NCBI GenBank assembly: GCA_021030905.1
Contig: JAGFMI010000024.1
Span: forward strand, 310,001 to 374,000
DNA: 64,000 nt
Direction: 5' to 3'
Source of the DNA: Pyrenula massariospora
Lineage: Eukaryota; Ascomycota; Eurotiomycetes; Pyrenulales; Pyrenulaceae
This document shows positions 32,186 to 44,257 of this stretch, one piece after another. How positions within the stretch are numbered: position 1 is the stretch's first letter; each line of letters starts with the position of its first letter. The position numbers and the translations under genes were made by a program. Below the pieces are notes generated by a model. The model was not told the DNA's origin and ran no database searches. It was given only the letters and a program-made list of their open reading frames with translations.

Positions 32186-33707
32186 ACCGTGAGAATTGAG
32201 GAGGTGAATGGGAATGCACAAGTAGTCAGGAACTGCCTCACGATCGCTCTGGGTATGAATTGGGTCAGCTAAAGATGCACCCGGAGGATGGGCCCAGTTC
32301 CCAAAAATACTTGGATATGCGCAATAAAAATGAACGTAAATCTTTGAATTGCTCCATCGACAGCCAGGATATACAGTCGGATTTTAAAGGAGTAATAGCT
32401 GAAGGAGACATGTGGGTGAGCATTTCTGTGACCTATAATCTTGAGATACAGCCTCCACAGAGCCACGAGGTTGGTGCTGCTCATTTGACATTAAAGAAAT
32501 CGTCTTTTCGCCCCGGAAACCCTTCAGCTGCTTGCCTAAAAGGCACCGCTTGGGGCCTAGAGGACTTAGTAAAGGCCTGTCAGGTGAAGTCGTAGGCCCC
32601 TGTTGTAGCCTTGTGTGGCTTTCGTGAACAACTCAAGATAGCAATATGGCGCTGATGGCTGCATTTGACGCTGGGAGAGCCACAAAAGGCTGCGTCCGCT
32701 GCACACCCCTTGTCTCTATGGCAGGGTTGGGATTGGGCACGAGCATACTGATTGATCAGTGATCTACTTCAGCCTCATTCGGCCAAGAGTCGGAGAGCGA
32801 ACATTCGGTGAGGCTTTGGTGGTCTTGACGGTCCTTGAGCGGGACTGAGCGTTAGTCACATATTTCTTTTTGCCTCGCCTCATTGCCAAGATACTTTTTG
32901 ACCTAATGTAGGTAGGCTCCTGAAGAGGCTCTGCGCCGGGGCTTTCCTAGTGATTGCCTTGGAGTGATGACTCGGATCTTCTTCAGATGCCCATTAGCTA
33001 GCCGGGTATATGGTCTTGATTGGGAGGCGAATTTTGTCTGCTTTTGCATCGCTCCATGTGGAGCAGTGTACGGACTGCTGTCGACATAGAAAGCTCGAGT
33101 CCTATTTTGACACAAGAGCAGTCCCAATTGGTGGATATTGAAAAGAAGACTCCGTGTGAGCATACAGGTTGTACTAATGTACGGATTTCAGGTGGTGGTT
33201 GTCGGATCCAACTGGGACAGAATTTTCCATCCACTCGACATCCTTGCCTGCCAAGCCGAGATTTAAAGCTTGAGCCAAAGCTTGACTCTCCCGCCAATCT
33301 CGGCCATGATCTCTTATCCCTGTGTTGATCCTCAAATTCAGAAGCATCGAGACATTCCAATACCATCCTTGTCGGACTTGCCGGGGCAGCCGTGGGAGCG
33401 ACGGTTCTGCACTTTAGAGATCTCTGCTGCAGTCAGATCTCGCTACGCCGTTCATGGAGTATACCTCGCTTCATAGGAGTCGGCTTGTAATAGAACCCTA
33501 CCAGCAGAGCGCCTGCAATCCGGAGCCTGTTCATGATCTTCGCGAAGCCTAGATTGTGCAATCTAAACAAATGGAAGGATCCCGCATCACGGACATGACC
33601 CTGCTTTTCTATACGATATGGCTGGATTGCAGTATAAGAGGGATGTCTCCGTCCGCAAATAATAACCTCGAGCTTGAGAGCCGTATAACATCTTCTTTTC
33701 TTGGACA
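32186..33707. promoter_or_regulatory. Divergent promoter, membrane orphan and polygalacturonase gene
   Basis: 1.5 kb. Overlapping minus frames at 32903-33366 and + frames at 33020-33328 are in opposite directions over the same bases and neither has a family. Nothing else was recognised. Confidence 0.45.
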
Positions 33708-35186
33708 ATGGCTTCGAAGATGCTAATCTCGGCTTCCATCTGGCTTGCACTTGTTGCAAGGCTCGTCTCAGGCTTAACATGTGAGGTTGCTGGTGGCACC
33801 ACAGACGATGGACCAGCCATCAAGGCTGCCCTTGCCCAATGCAACAATGGAGGGACGGTGAGTATGCCTCGAACAGAACCGCTTCCTATTCTATCTAACT
33901 CTCTTTAAGGTTGTGCTTGACAAGACGTACACCATTGGGACAGTCTTGCAGACAACCGGACTCTCGAATGTAGCGATACAGCTCTCTGGAACCATCAATC
34001 TTGCCAGCAATGACCTGTCTTACTGGCAGTCCAATTCCTATCAACTGACCTACCAGAAGGCTTATACGGCTTGGCTCATCAGCGGGACCGGAATCAACAT
34101 CTACGGAGGCGGAACCTACTATGGTGGAGGGGACGGTAAGCTCGACATATCGATTTTTCTCTCGGTAATCAGCTGAACGAGATCACAGCATGGTACGCAG
34201 CCGGCAAGACCGGCCCTATCCCCTGGACAATCTACAACAGCCAAAACGTCCTCGTCGAGAACATCTTCCAAACCCAATCCCCGTTCTGGCACAACTTCAT
34301 TGACGGCAGCACAAACGTAACCTTCAACAACATCAACCTCCACTCCATCCAATCCTCCGGCTCACAAGCCCAAAACACCGACGGCTGGGACGTCTACCGC
34401 AGCTCCAACGTCCGCATCTCCAACTCCTACATCGTCAACGGCGACGACTGCGTCAGCTTCAAGCCCAACACCACGCAGACCACGGTCGAGAACCTCTACT
34501 GCCAGGGCTCGCACGGCATCTCCGTCGGCTCCCTCGGCCAGTACGCCGGCGAAGTCGACATCGTCGCCGACATCCTGGTCAAGAACATCACCATGGTGTC
34601 GGCCGAGAACGGCGCGCGCATCAAGGCCTTCGGCGGCAACCCCTCCGCCACCTCCACCTCCGGCGGCGGCAGCGGGTACGTCCAGAACGTGACCTTCCAG
34701 GACTTCACCTGCAAGGGTTGCGACTTGCCGATCGTGATCGACCAGTGCTACGAGACCGACGACTCGACCTGCGCCGCATACCCCAGCAAAGTGACGATCA
34801 ACGACGTGCACTACATCGACGTCACCGGCACGGGCACCAAGTCCAAGGAGGTCGTCAGCCTGGTGTGCAGCGACATCTGCACCGACATCACCGCGACAGG
34901 GACCAAGCTCGTCGGGAGCAGCGGGAGTAGCGAGTACTTCTGCACCAACATTGCGAGTTTGGGGAGTTTGGATTTCCCGTGTAGCGAGGGGGGCACGGTG
35001 GTGAGCGGGACGGTAACGGCGACGAGTACGAAGACGACGAAGACGAGTAGCACGAAGACAACGACGACGAAGACGACGAGCAGTAAGACGACGAGTAGTA
35101 AGACGACGAGTACGAAGACAACAACCACGAAAACAAGCTCGACGAAGACAAGCAGTACGAAAACGACGAGTACGAGTACAAAGTAG
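33708..35186 (+). CDS. Secreted GH28 polygalacturonase (exo-type likely)
   Basis: Three exons: 33708-33857, 33910-34135, 34189-35186; 457 aa. Cleaves alpha-1,4-galacturonan of plant pectin outside the cell. Signal peptide MASKMLISASIWLALVARLV followed by SG. GH28 motifs in order: NTDGWDVY near residue 189, NGDDCVSFKP near 210 (the catalytic Asp residues lie in these two), GSHGISVGSLG near 231, and ARIKAFGG near 269. QNVLVENIFQTQSPFWHNF precedes them. The motif spacing and the NTDGWD/GSHGISVGS form fit exo-acting members better than endo ones. The last 50 residues are an unusual Ser/Thr/Lys repeat (units such as SSTKTTTTK). Both introns restore frame. Confidence 0.93.
35021..35183 (+). repeat. 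ACGAAG/ACGAGT-type coding repeat for a Ser/Thr/Lys tail
   Basis: Imperfect trinucleotide-phased repeat of acg, aag, agt and aca codons inside the 3' end of the polygalacturonase gene, encoding (S/T)2-4 K units. Confidence 0.85.
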
Positions 35187-35687
35187 ATTCCTAGAGTACT
35201 TTGGGGTAGCATAGCTTATATCCTAAGAGATGTACTTCGCTGCATGTCCTCTAGACGAGCGGCTCGGAAACATGTTCGAGCTTTCCCTCGCATCCTTCCC
35301 GGGGTGTACACGTGACTGCGGCGCAGATATTAATGTTTTCGGAACCTGGCATGACCACTCATAATGTAATCAGATAGCTTGTGGCGCGCAATCGTACATA
35401 CGGTAATAACGAGCAATCTGAAAACGCTTAAGCATGGAGGCACTGGATAGGAATTGATTTAGAGATTGCTGAGAGCAGGATAATCCTTGTATTCATCAAT
35501 TAAGTAGCTTTTTGGAGGATGTCATTAAGTTAATGGCAAAGAGCTATAAGAAAATAATCATCAAGATAGGTGCGATGCCCAGTCTCCTTTGGAGTGTAAT
35601 TCAAATCCAACCCCTCGCTCAGACAAACGAGAAACAGGAAAAATATGAGATGTGGATCCATGTCCCTCCAATCACAAGGGATGAAAA
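35187..35687. other. Convergent intergenic region
   Basis: No gene seen; AT-richer than the flanking coding DNA. Confidence 0.45.
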
Positions 35688-37707
35688 TCAAACATCCGAG
35701 TTGCGGTAGCTGATCGCCCGACCGATGGTATCCCGGCCATGGATCGCCAGGCGACGGTTCGACCACCACACTAGCAGATTGTCGATGACGATGACAATCC
35801 CATAGCCAAAGACGACCGTCGGCAGCACCCACGGCGAGGTAATATAGCTCGACCAATTCGACTTGGTCTCGCTCGCATAATCATGGACGATGATGCTCAG
35901 CAGCGCCAATGCCAAACCGATAGAGAAGCGCACAAAGATGCTCGCCCACTCGCCGCGGCTCTTGTGCGACTTGCCGAACCAGTACATGACCGCAAGCACC
36001 ATGAGCACGGACCCGGCGCAGACGAAGAAGAAGATGTAGACGACGCGGAAGACGAGGATGATGGCCCAGTACTTTTCGGCGGGGTCCTTGAGCTTCTTGT
36101 CGAGCGGCTTGATGCCGTAGATGCCGCAGGCCCAGTTGAAGATGGTGAGCTGCATCCGCGCGATGACCGTGTTGATGCGGTCGTTCTCCTCCGGGCTGAC
36201 CGTGTAGTTGGACATGGCCTTGAACTCCTTGCTGAAGTCCGGGAGCGGGGTGTTGTCCTTGAAGCGGATCTCGATGCTGTCGAGGTTTTCTTGGACGCGG
36301 TGGGTGAGCACGTCGCCCGTGTCGGAGCTGAGCCAGGAGTCGCCGATCTTGTTCCAGGCCCATATCGAATTTGTGTACGCGATCCACCATTGCATAAGCT
36401 CCTTGATGCCTTCAACGGTAAGAAGGATGGAGATGTGGAGAGGGAAGTGAAGGAGAGCCCAGATTTGCTGGCGGATTGTGCCGAAACGCTCGTGTTCGAT
36501 TTGATCGAAATAGAGCATCCAGAGGAAATACTATTGAGACTTAGTCATGTTGGTAGAGAAGAGGCTCGAGAGGACTTACTATAATGAGCACGGAGCAGAT
36601 AATCATTCCAATCACAGAGGCCGAAAGCTCTGTTGAACCTTTCATGATGTACGCCACCGCCTTCGTCATTCCAATAATTCCCTCACCCATGGTGATAAGT
36701 GTCAACAAGCCAACTCGCTCGACGAGGTTGGTATGCTTGAAGCCAATGATTCGCCATGTTGTGGAGGTGGCGATGGTGACAAGGGCTTCGACAGCAAGCA
36801 TGACATACCAGCCGACGTAGGCGTGACTGCTCTCGTTTTTCTTGAAGCCAAAGAATAGGCCAAGGAATACCATTGCAGTAATGAACAAAGTTACGATGAT
36901 CACCGCAAGCGGCACGAATGTTTTCTTCCAATATGGCTTAAGGTAGTAGAGTACAACGCCATACTGCAGCATGAGGATTAACCTTGACGCCATTAGAATC
37001 AAGCTTGTGCTTCTAAAAGCCCGTGTGTTCTCTGCGACCTCGTAGGTTCGGAAATCAGGACCGACGATGGCGAATCCAGTCATGATACCGAACGAACAGG
37101 CTTTGCAAACCCGAGAGAAGACGCTCTCAGTGCCAAAGCGAACATCAAAGAGCGAGGTCTGAAGCCAGGTGAACCACATGAGGCTGAAAAAGCCAAGATA
37201 TGAAGCAAGAGCTGGAAGAATCGTCAGATATTGGAGGACAATAAAGATAGAGAGTCTAATTAACATACTGTGCGCATCTGCAATCTCTGCATTTGCGGTA
37301 AACGTTGCCAAGTTGGCCACGAAGAACAAGTCGTAGAATAGCTCAATGCTGCTGGCCTCATGGTGCTTCTTGAACTTTGGGGTATCACCTATGTGATGAT
37401 ACTTTTCCGGGTGATGCTCATCGCTGCTAACATCGTTGTTCAACATGTGCTCTGAATTTTCTCGTACTTTTGCCCGGGAGCCCTCATGGTGGGGGTGAGG
37501 TCGATGACTGCCATGGCCGTGGGCGTCATGGCCGTGGGTGTCGTGACCGTGGGTATCGTGGCCGTTTGTTTCCAGGGGTGTCTCGATCCAAGGAACGTGC
37601 TTTCTGGGCATAAAGCTGTCCTCAGACTGCTGCCGAGAGAGGAGTTGCCGGAGCTTCATGATGGGAAGATCTAAAGGAGACAAACTTGACACACTAGAGA
37701 CAGACAA
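35688..37707 (-). CDS. LtrA-family (low temperature requirement A) membrane protein
   Basis: Three exons: 37707-37269, 37211-36580, 36530-35688; 637 aa. Family PF06772, multi-span proteins of unclear molecular role. Seen: ASSIELFYDLFFVANLATFT, the family hallmark ELFYDLFFV; after the first intron HTLASYLGFFSLMWFTWLQT; SLFDVRFGTESVFSRV; NLVERVGLLTLITMGEGIIG; and about a dozen hydrophobic segments. Splicing the first intron (57 bp, whose reading frame also stays open) removes an otherwise odd insertion and gives the family sequence ASYLGFF. The 49-bp second intron joins VLII to YFLWMLYFDQIEHERF, another conserved element. Residues 49-70 are His-rich (HDTHGHDTHGHDAHGHGSH). The first ATG is used; a second at codon 17 is possible. 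Confidence 0.9.
37498..37563 (-). repeat. Coding repeat for HGHDTHGHD-type His-rich tract
   Basis: Imperfect 15-bp units (catggccgtgggtgtcgtg and variants on the + strand) encoding Gly-His-Asp-Thr-His repeats in the LtrA-family protein. Confidence 0.8.
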
Positions 37708-39754
37708 TAAAGCTGCAATAGGAAATCGCGGTCAAAACGCCCAGAAAGGAAAACACCAAAGAGAACTGGAGATCAAAGCTTACCGTCTGTCAAGACGTGA
37801 GGCGACCAGACTATATAGGAAACCTCTCCATGGTAGTAAGACGGGCCACAAACAACCATATCCTTACCCGACTGGAGTTCTCCCAAAGGCAACGAGATAC
37901 ACGCTAGCAGTCACAGCTAATGTGGTCTTGATTATCTTCAAGGTGAATGGGGTCTGTGGGGGCTATGGGCACGAGCGAAGGATCAGTTGGCACCAGGGTG
38001 GAGCTGATACCTTGGTCCTGAAAATCCTGAAGAGGCAAGGCCTAAGGTCGCAAATGAAGCGGCTCTGCTCCACAGGAAACCAGACCGCCAGCTGTGGAGT
38101 TGGGGTCTATCAAAACAGCACAGCCCAGTCGTACCTTGTGGTGCAGCCAAATCATTGACCACTGGGGCATATCAAACAAACGTCATAACATTTGTTAGTT
38201 CCATCGGTCACGCAATAATGACAGAAATTCAGAGTCAAGGCAAGCAACGACGAAAATGTACGTAAATCTTCGGCTATCCAAAAGAGGAATCCGTACCTAC
38301 TCCCAGCACCTATCGACCACTCGGGGAGGGATGGCGGAGGATGGCTGGACGATGGTCAGATTGAGCTTTTCGGGTTCTCTGTCAGACGCGGTGGAGATTG
38401 GGAATTCTTGGCAAAATGCCAAGAGTACGGGTAGCCGTAATCATCGGCCAACGTTTCGCCGGGCGTCGAGGCGAAGTCGACCAAGAGGCGGATAATCACA
38501 CCACCGCAGGCAGGGAGACCTAGAGAGAGGCTCAAAGGGACACATCCCGGGGCGAATCAGGTACGCCCTTCATCAGCACAATCTGCAAAGCCGTGATTAG
38601 CGCAGGGGGCGGTCGAATTATTTTTGGCCTCTAAACCTCCTGCAGTCGAAACACGAGTGGAAGGATTTCTCTTCGCCCCCACCGTACGGTCGGGTACCTC
38701 ATCTTGCACGTTTTCCTATTCGGGTTCGCATTATGGCGCCTTTCTCCTGGCTTAGGTTATCTGGTTCCGGGGGAACCTCGGCGTTATGGTCCCAACGTAA
38801 TTCTATTTCTTATTTAAAAGGGTAAGCTTATATGGCTAAGGCTTGTTTGCGGGCAGGATCACAGTAATTGAAGGATCGGGCAGATCACCATAGACCATGG
38901 TTTGCGGGTTGGAATGAAGAGGCGATAGGGGTCAGCTGGCTCGCATGCATGGCAGTATAAGACCTACTGCCTCTGGATGATTGTGATAGACATCGAAGAG
39001 CATGCAAATCATACGATCATCGTGACAAAACGGGTTCAAAAAGACATGAAGAATCCATTTTGCGAGGTGCAGTCGCGACAGATGAGTCCAGTGGGTGTAG
39101 AGGCGTTCGTTCCTACGCAGACGCTCCAGACGCTGCGCCATACCTGAGGCAGAAGGGAGGTTTATGCGAGGTGGTCGGCTTTGTCGCGCGGCGCTGAGAA
39201 CAGACAGGTGAGTCTATTGGTCGCGATTGGTGGATGGAGATTGAAACCGGTAGGTGGAGGGCGACGGGCCGAATGAGTAGTAAAGGTAGAGTTGCTATCT
39301 GACGGGGAAAGGCAGCCCCAGCCAATTTGGCCGACTCGGTTGGATGGAGGCGCGCCACAAGAAGTAACAACGCCGTCATGAGCGATTGAGGTGGGCCTAG
39401 GAGCAATATTCGTGAGCTGATTCAGCGACGCAATTGAAACAGAATGAGAAGAGGGTACGTACGTTGTCGTGGGGAGAGTTTGACATTGTAAAGGGGACTG
39501 TCGGGACCACACAAACAAGGTTGTTGGAGGCGATTGCTTAAAAACCAAAGACCAGGTCAGGTGGAAGTGCGAGCTCCTTTGAAAGTCAATCGACGACGTC
39601 AGTCTCCGGATGTTGTTGCTGGTTGCCAACCTCTTCCATGCAAGAAATTTTGAAGGTGGATTAGATATGGCCTCAGGCCACAAACAATCTTTCCCTCCGA
39701 GATCAAGGATCACCCTCCTCCAATAGCAAAGTCATGCAGCATTCCAATACTTTC
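37708..39754. other. Long intergenic region, no gene seen
   Basis: 2 kb between the LtrA-family start and the NTPase-nuclease stop. A 183-codon minus frame at 39162-39713 and a 166-codon + frame at 37658-38158 show no family. 38600-38850 is AT-rich in patches. Confidence 0.4.
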
Positions 39755-42216
39755 TCAACGTCTCTTCTGCTTCTTCTTGCTAGGCTTCTTGGGCTCCCCT
39801 GCTTTCCTCTTAGCCGACCCCGTTGTCTGGTTGGCAGGAGCCCGGGACAATTCAAGCTGGCGCCGAAGCTCCACGTTCTCTTGCTGCAGGCGCGAAAGCT
39901 CATCCAGGGCTGGCCCACCTCCGTCCTCGCCATCCCCGTCCTCGGCCGTGCCGGGCTCGATTTCGAACGCCTGAAACCTCCCTTCTCCGATGCTGAAACG
40001 GCACATGTGCGTTTTGTCAAACGTGTACCAGTCGGCGGTGCATTCGTTGGGGTCAACAGCGACTTGGAAAACGCGGGTCTGTATCTCGGAATCTAGGTCT
40101 AAAAGCGACGGGTCAGTGGTGATCGTCTGTGCCAGCCGCTTTAGGGATGCTCATACCTTCTATATCGAGTGCCCGAATTGTGGACGGTTGACAGAAGTTG
40201 AGGATGATAAAGTCCTTGAAGATCCAATACTGCGCATACTTTCCGTTTTCCAAGAAGCGGCCGACATGCTCGGAGATCTCTGCTTTACCTCCCTCTTGAA
40301 GAATCCCGACGCCCCATTTTTTTGCGTAGATATAGAAGTCAATCCGTCCACGGCTATTCTCCGAATATTCACTCATAATCGGAAGATTCCTTAATACCTG
40401 GCTGAGACAGCAATACATTTCGTCTTGGAACGCAGCTTCTGGGACGCCGGTGCGTCGGGAATCTGGTGATGATCGTGGTCGAAGAGCTGAGGGACTGAAC
40501 AAGCTGACTGCACGCATGCAGATCTGTTGGAGTGACATGTTGTCCAAGCTCGTACCGGGCTCTAGTCCGGGAATAAGACGGTGGTACGCAACCCTTTAAT
40601 TGTTAACATCAAGACCGTACTACATTTTCTACCAGAAGGCTCACCTTCGATGTACTGGCGATGCAAATATATAGGTGATTGAATTGCCGGCCGGGTCCGC
40701 TTTCTCAGTATGGAGGAAGCCCATCTTGCAACAGAATGCGAAGGCGTCAAACTTGTGCTCTTGTCGTGTAAAGCCTTGAGGTATTGCGGCCACGATTTGA
40801 AGGGCCTTCCTGATTTGTGAAAATGTGACGATCTTGTTGTACTCACTGTTGCAAAGATAGCTTCTCGCGGAGTTTTCTGCTTCAGCCGTCCAAAGCCCTC
40901 TTCCAGTCCTCACGAGCATCTCCATAAAGCCTTCCTGATCTATAATGATCTCTTGAATTACACGGGGCCCGACTGTTGTGCCGTATTTGCCCTGGTTCCG
41001 TACAGTTATAGCACGAATGATAGACTTTAGATTGACGAGGCCTTACCGTGTTGATTAGATCTCGAACATGCTTCAGTATCAATCCTGTCATGCCTGGATG
41101 TCCATGTGTCACATTTTGAAGATACTCCGGAATCCCTGGCTCGAGCGTACAGCGGGTATCTAGGGCGAATTTATTGACAACCTGGACAGTTTCGGCCTGA
41201 GTGAACGTCATGTGCAAGGATCCTGCTGAGGGCCGAAGTTCAATGCGCTGAGACAGATGAATTTTCAGTGACTGCGAATCAGCCCGTAGTAATGGAAGAT
41301 CCTCGGCTCCATAGACGCAGGCCAGCACGAACAATGATGAGCGTCTTAGGTTATGATTTTTTAGCAGCATGTCCCACCACTGTTGTTCGGGATATGAGCT
41401 CTGAGCTTCGTCAATCAAGTAGATGGTCTTGGCCGAAGGATTGCGCGCGCGGACTTTGGCATTTCTGTCTGCCCATTCTTCCTGCTGTTCCTCCAAATAT
41501 TCGTCTAATTGTCGGACATCACGATCAGCCTGCCCTTTCCAGAGGAAATAGACGGGCTCCAAGTCTGTCTCCTCGGTACGGATATGTTGTCCTAAGAGCA
41601 TGAGGAGCGTCGACTTGCCGACTTGCGGAGTGGCTCGGATGACCACCACCCCTTGCTCTCGTACTAACTTCAGAACGTCAGCGACAAGCCTTTTTCGCGG
41701 GCAATTCGCAAAGAACATAGGTTGTAGCATGTCCCACTTTCTGCCGTAGTCCCCATCGTGGTCATCCATGAGGTGCTCACAGCGAATACAAGAGGTGTCC
41801 GGCGAGAGCCCCAAGGTTGGGATGTTAAACAGGCCTTCAGGACAGGAGCAAAGTCGACAAGACCAGTGGGTGATCACTTGGTCCGGGATATTCAATGAGG
41901 CACGTTCTGAAGGTTCATTCTGGAGTGGTCTTCTGCTCTGAGCGTGTCGGTCCGGGCCGCTCTGCGTGGACTGTGATAGAGGACTCTGTGTGGGCTGTGG
42001 TGGAGGACTGAGCGAGGAGTGAGGAGCTTGCTTGGCCAGAAGAGTTCTGCGCGGAGGCGACGTCTCTTTCTCTGGTTGATTTAGTCTTTTTGACGTTGGC
42101 TTTGTCGTCTTCTCGGCGGCCTTCTTTAAAGGTTGTCGTCGTGTTTTCTTCGACGCAGTTGTCAAATTCGCCGTATTTGAATCCTTTTGGACCATAGATC
42201 GCGTGGTTGGTGGCAT
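39755..42216 (-). CDS. P-loop NTPase with C-terminal nuclease-like domain (Crinkler/CR-like)
   Basis: Exons 42216-41047, 40991-40645, 40593-40157, 40062-39755; 753 aa; looks whole. The N-terminus is basic and low complexity. A Cys/His cluster at about residues 118-152 (WSCRLCSCPEG, then SCIRCEHLMDDH) suggests a small zinc-binding unit. The P-loop NTPase has VVVIRATPQVGKSTLLMLLG (Walker A, about 190-209) and AKTIYLIDEAQSSYPEQQWW (Walker B). Next GFMEMLVRTGRGLW and KMGFLHTEKADPAG, then a domain with EAAFQDEMYCCLSQVL, SRGRIDFYIYAKKWGVGIL and HVGRFLENGKYAQYWIFKDF, like the restriction-endonuclease-fold C-domain of eukaryotic CR/Crinkler proteins. The end is coiled coil plus a Lys-rich, nuclear-signal-like tail. 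The last intron (94 bp) is chosen because it alone keeps phase. An upstream in-frame ATG at 42438 is less likely. Function not known. Confidence 0.78.
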
Positions 42217-43493
42217 GTTAGGAGCTGAATTGTTGTTTGCTGTTTTGAAAAAGTGGGAAAGGGAGATTGGAGAAAAGATTCTTTGTCTGGCCGGCTCCAA
42301 TGTTCTCACCGCCTGCGCCGTTTGAGAATGCACGAGCGGGGAACTGCATGTTGCCCTCTCTCCACATTCCATCCATCTGTCAACAGTGCAATAGTCAGTG
42401 CAGCCATCAATCAGGAGGATCAGAGTCGACCATATCAATCCGGCTTCCTTCGTAATGCCATTACCCTGTTAGCCAGCGGAGTCAATGTGTCCTTCGCGTT
42501 GACACGCAAGAAGGCTGTAGATTAGTGAGGCTATCTGACCCATCCCGGCTTTCACTGTCGAGCTTCTGCTAGAGTCCTAGGCCTTCTAGCCTCGGACTTC
42601 GTTGACGCCCTCATTTTCCTCATGGTTGAGCTCGTGCGCTTTTGGCGTCTACCACGGTCGATGACTAGTCGCGCGGAATATTTCCGCTCGACGCATCCAC
42701 CCTATAAGATGGGAAGCTGTTTCGAAAGATTGAAGGTCGTATGAACGAAGATTCAATCGCTGTCTTGAGCTGTCTTCGGCCGCGCAAGGGGAAAGGGGAA
42801 CAAATTGACCCGAGCCCGAAAACGATAGGATCTAGCATCTGCCTAAGGGTTCCGGAGGCAATGCTGGCCTCCGACCTGGTTAAAAATCAGCTTCCATCAT
42901 ATTCTCTCGATCACAACGTGGTTGGGAAAGATTTGCTACCGCCTTCTCATGAATGCCTGAACAGCTAAAGCCTTACCCAAAGCCTTTTGATCAAGGGTCT
43001 CGATTGTAATAGCCTAAGCGATCAGGTGACACCAGTCCCGAAATTGAAGTCGTGACCCTTGCCGATAGATCACGTCGTGCGGGCCACATGCTTTTGGAGC
43101 CGGGCACTTTGCAGTCGGCAAACAACATATACTACCTAAGACAGCTCATGTCTCCTGTCTTGACGGATACGATGTAGTGGCAAGATGCTCGCGATCAAAA
43201 GTACCACCGCATGCCACCAGAGCACCCAATCCCATTTTCCCATAATTGTAAGCTCTTGCTCTGCTTTCCTATCGCGACTTTTCACGTTTCACACGCTGCA
43301 TTCTTGGACATGGCCCCTCTCATTGCAGAATTGGACTTGGCTTCAACCACGAGCAAGAATAAATCTGTAGTAGCATTTTCACGCAGAGGGATGTAGATAC
43401 CGCGAATGGCTCGAATTCCGTATGCATCTACGATTGGAAGTCAAGCTCAAAGGTAGGTCGAGGAGGGTCCAGACACTGCTTGTTCGTCACCAT
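42217..43493. other. Intergenic, no gene seen
   Basis: Promoter of the NTPase-nuclease gene on its left side. Short frames at 42741-42968 and 43185-43396 show no family. Confidence 0.45.
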
Positions 43494-44257
43494 CTAATGA
43501 TTAGTCTGCAGCCTTGCTAGCAAAATCGTGGCAGAACTCTTACCGACAAGATCAGCAGATGCTACCGCCGCTACCTCTGCTTCCCCTCCACTCTCTACTA
43601 ATGTATCCTCCGACCTAGCATTCTCTTGCAAATTTAGGATCTTAAGCTGCCATTTGGATTCATTGATATACTCGTGGAGATCATCGGCATATTCCTGGCG
43701 ACCACTCGCATCCTGTCGGAGGTGATGTACCTCATTTTGGAGACTCTTGACCCTCGCTTGAAGACTATTGACACGATTATGGAATTTCTTCTGACTCACT
43801 TCTTCCTCGATTGCTACTCGGCGCAAGGCCTAGAAGAGTTCAGGAGGCATACGAATGGACGGTGTGAATACCTCACGATATAATCCGTTAACAGGTCGAT
43901 GTACCGACGCCTCAAGGATTCTAGATCAGTAAAGGAGGAAGGATCGACCCATAGCCGTGGTCTGAACCTTTCGCGGATTGGTTCTTTATCATCGTTGTTT
44001 TCTGACTCTTCAATTCCGTCAGAAATGTCCCCGTCGTCAACGTAATCTGTGCTTTCACCCTCCGCGCTCTGATTCTGTTCGATGCTCCCTGCCGTTTCTC
44101 TTTGACTTCCTTGACCTCCAGACTCACCTCGAGCAACTCTCAAAATCCGACCTAGTCCTTCTTTGCCCTTTCGCAGAGTCTGTCTCTTCAAAGAAGCCTG
44201 CATGTCTCGTGCCCCAATACCTGCACTTTTCAGATTTTCTCTCCCGGTATTAGACAT
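43494..44257 (-). CDS. Coiled-coil protein of unknown function
   Basis: Two exons, 44257-43877 and 43829-43494, intron 47 bp, 238 aa. Family not recognised. The first half is charged and probably disordered, with an acidic stretch YVDDGDISDGIEESENNDDK. After RFRPRLWVDPSSFTDLESLR a long helical coiled coil begins and runs across the intron: RRRYIDLLTDYIALRRVAIE, KKFHNRVNSLQARVKSLQNE, VHHLRQDASGRQEYADDLHE, YINESKWQLKILNLQENARS. Near the stop a possible further intron (gtaaga to ctgcag, about 43508-43545) would shorten the tail to end ADLVD. Likely a nuclear or cytoplasmic oligomer; this is inference. Confidence 0.65.

Noticed and set aside
35883-36584. 233-codon + frame, acidic
   Set aside because: Antisense to a conserved LtrA-family exon.
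39162-39713. 183-codon minus frame
   Set aside because: No recognisable domain; Ser/Thr/Pro content as expected from chance in this spacer.
40063-40099. Earlier acceptor for the last exon of the NTPase-nuclease gene
   Set aside because: Using the acceptor at 40100 gives the wrong phase and an early stop; the acceptor before 40062 keeps the protein-like frame.
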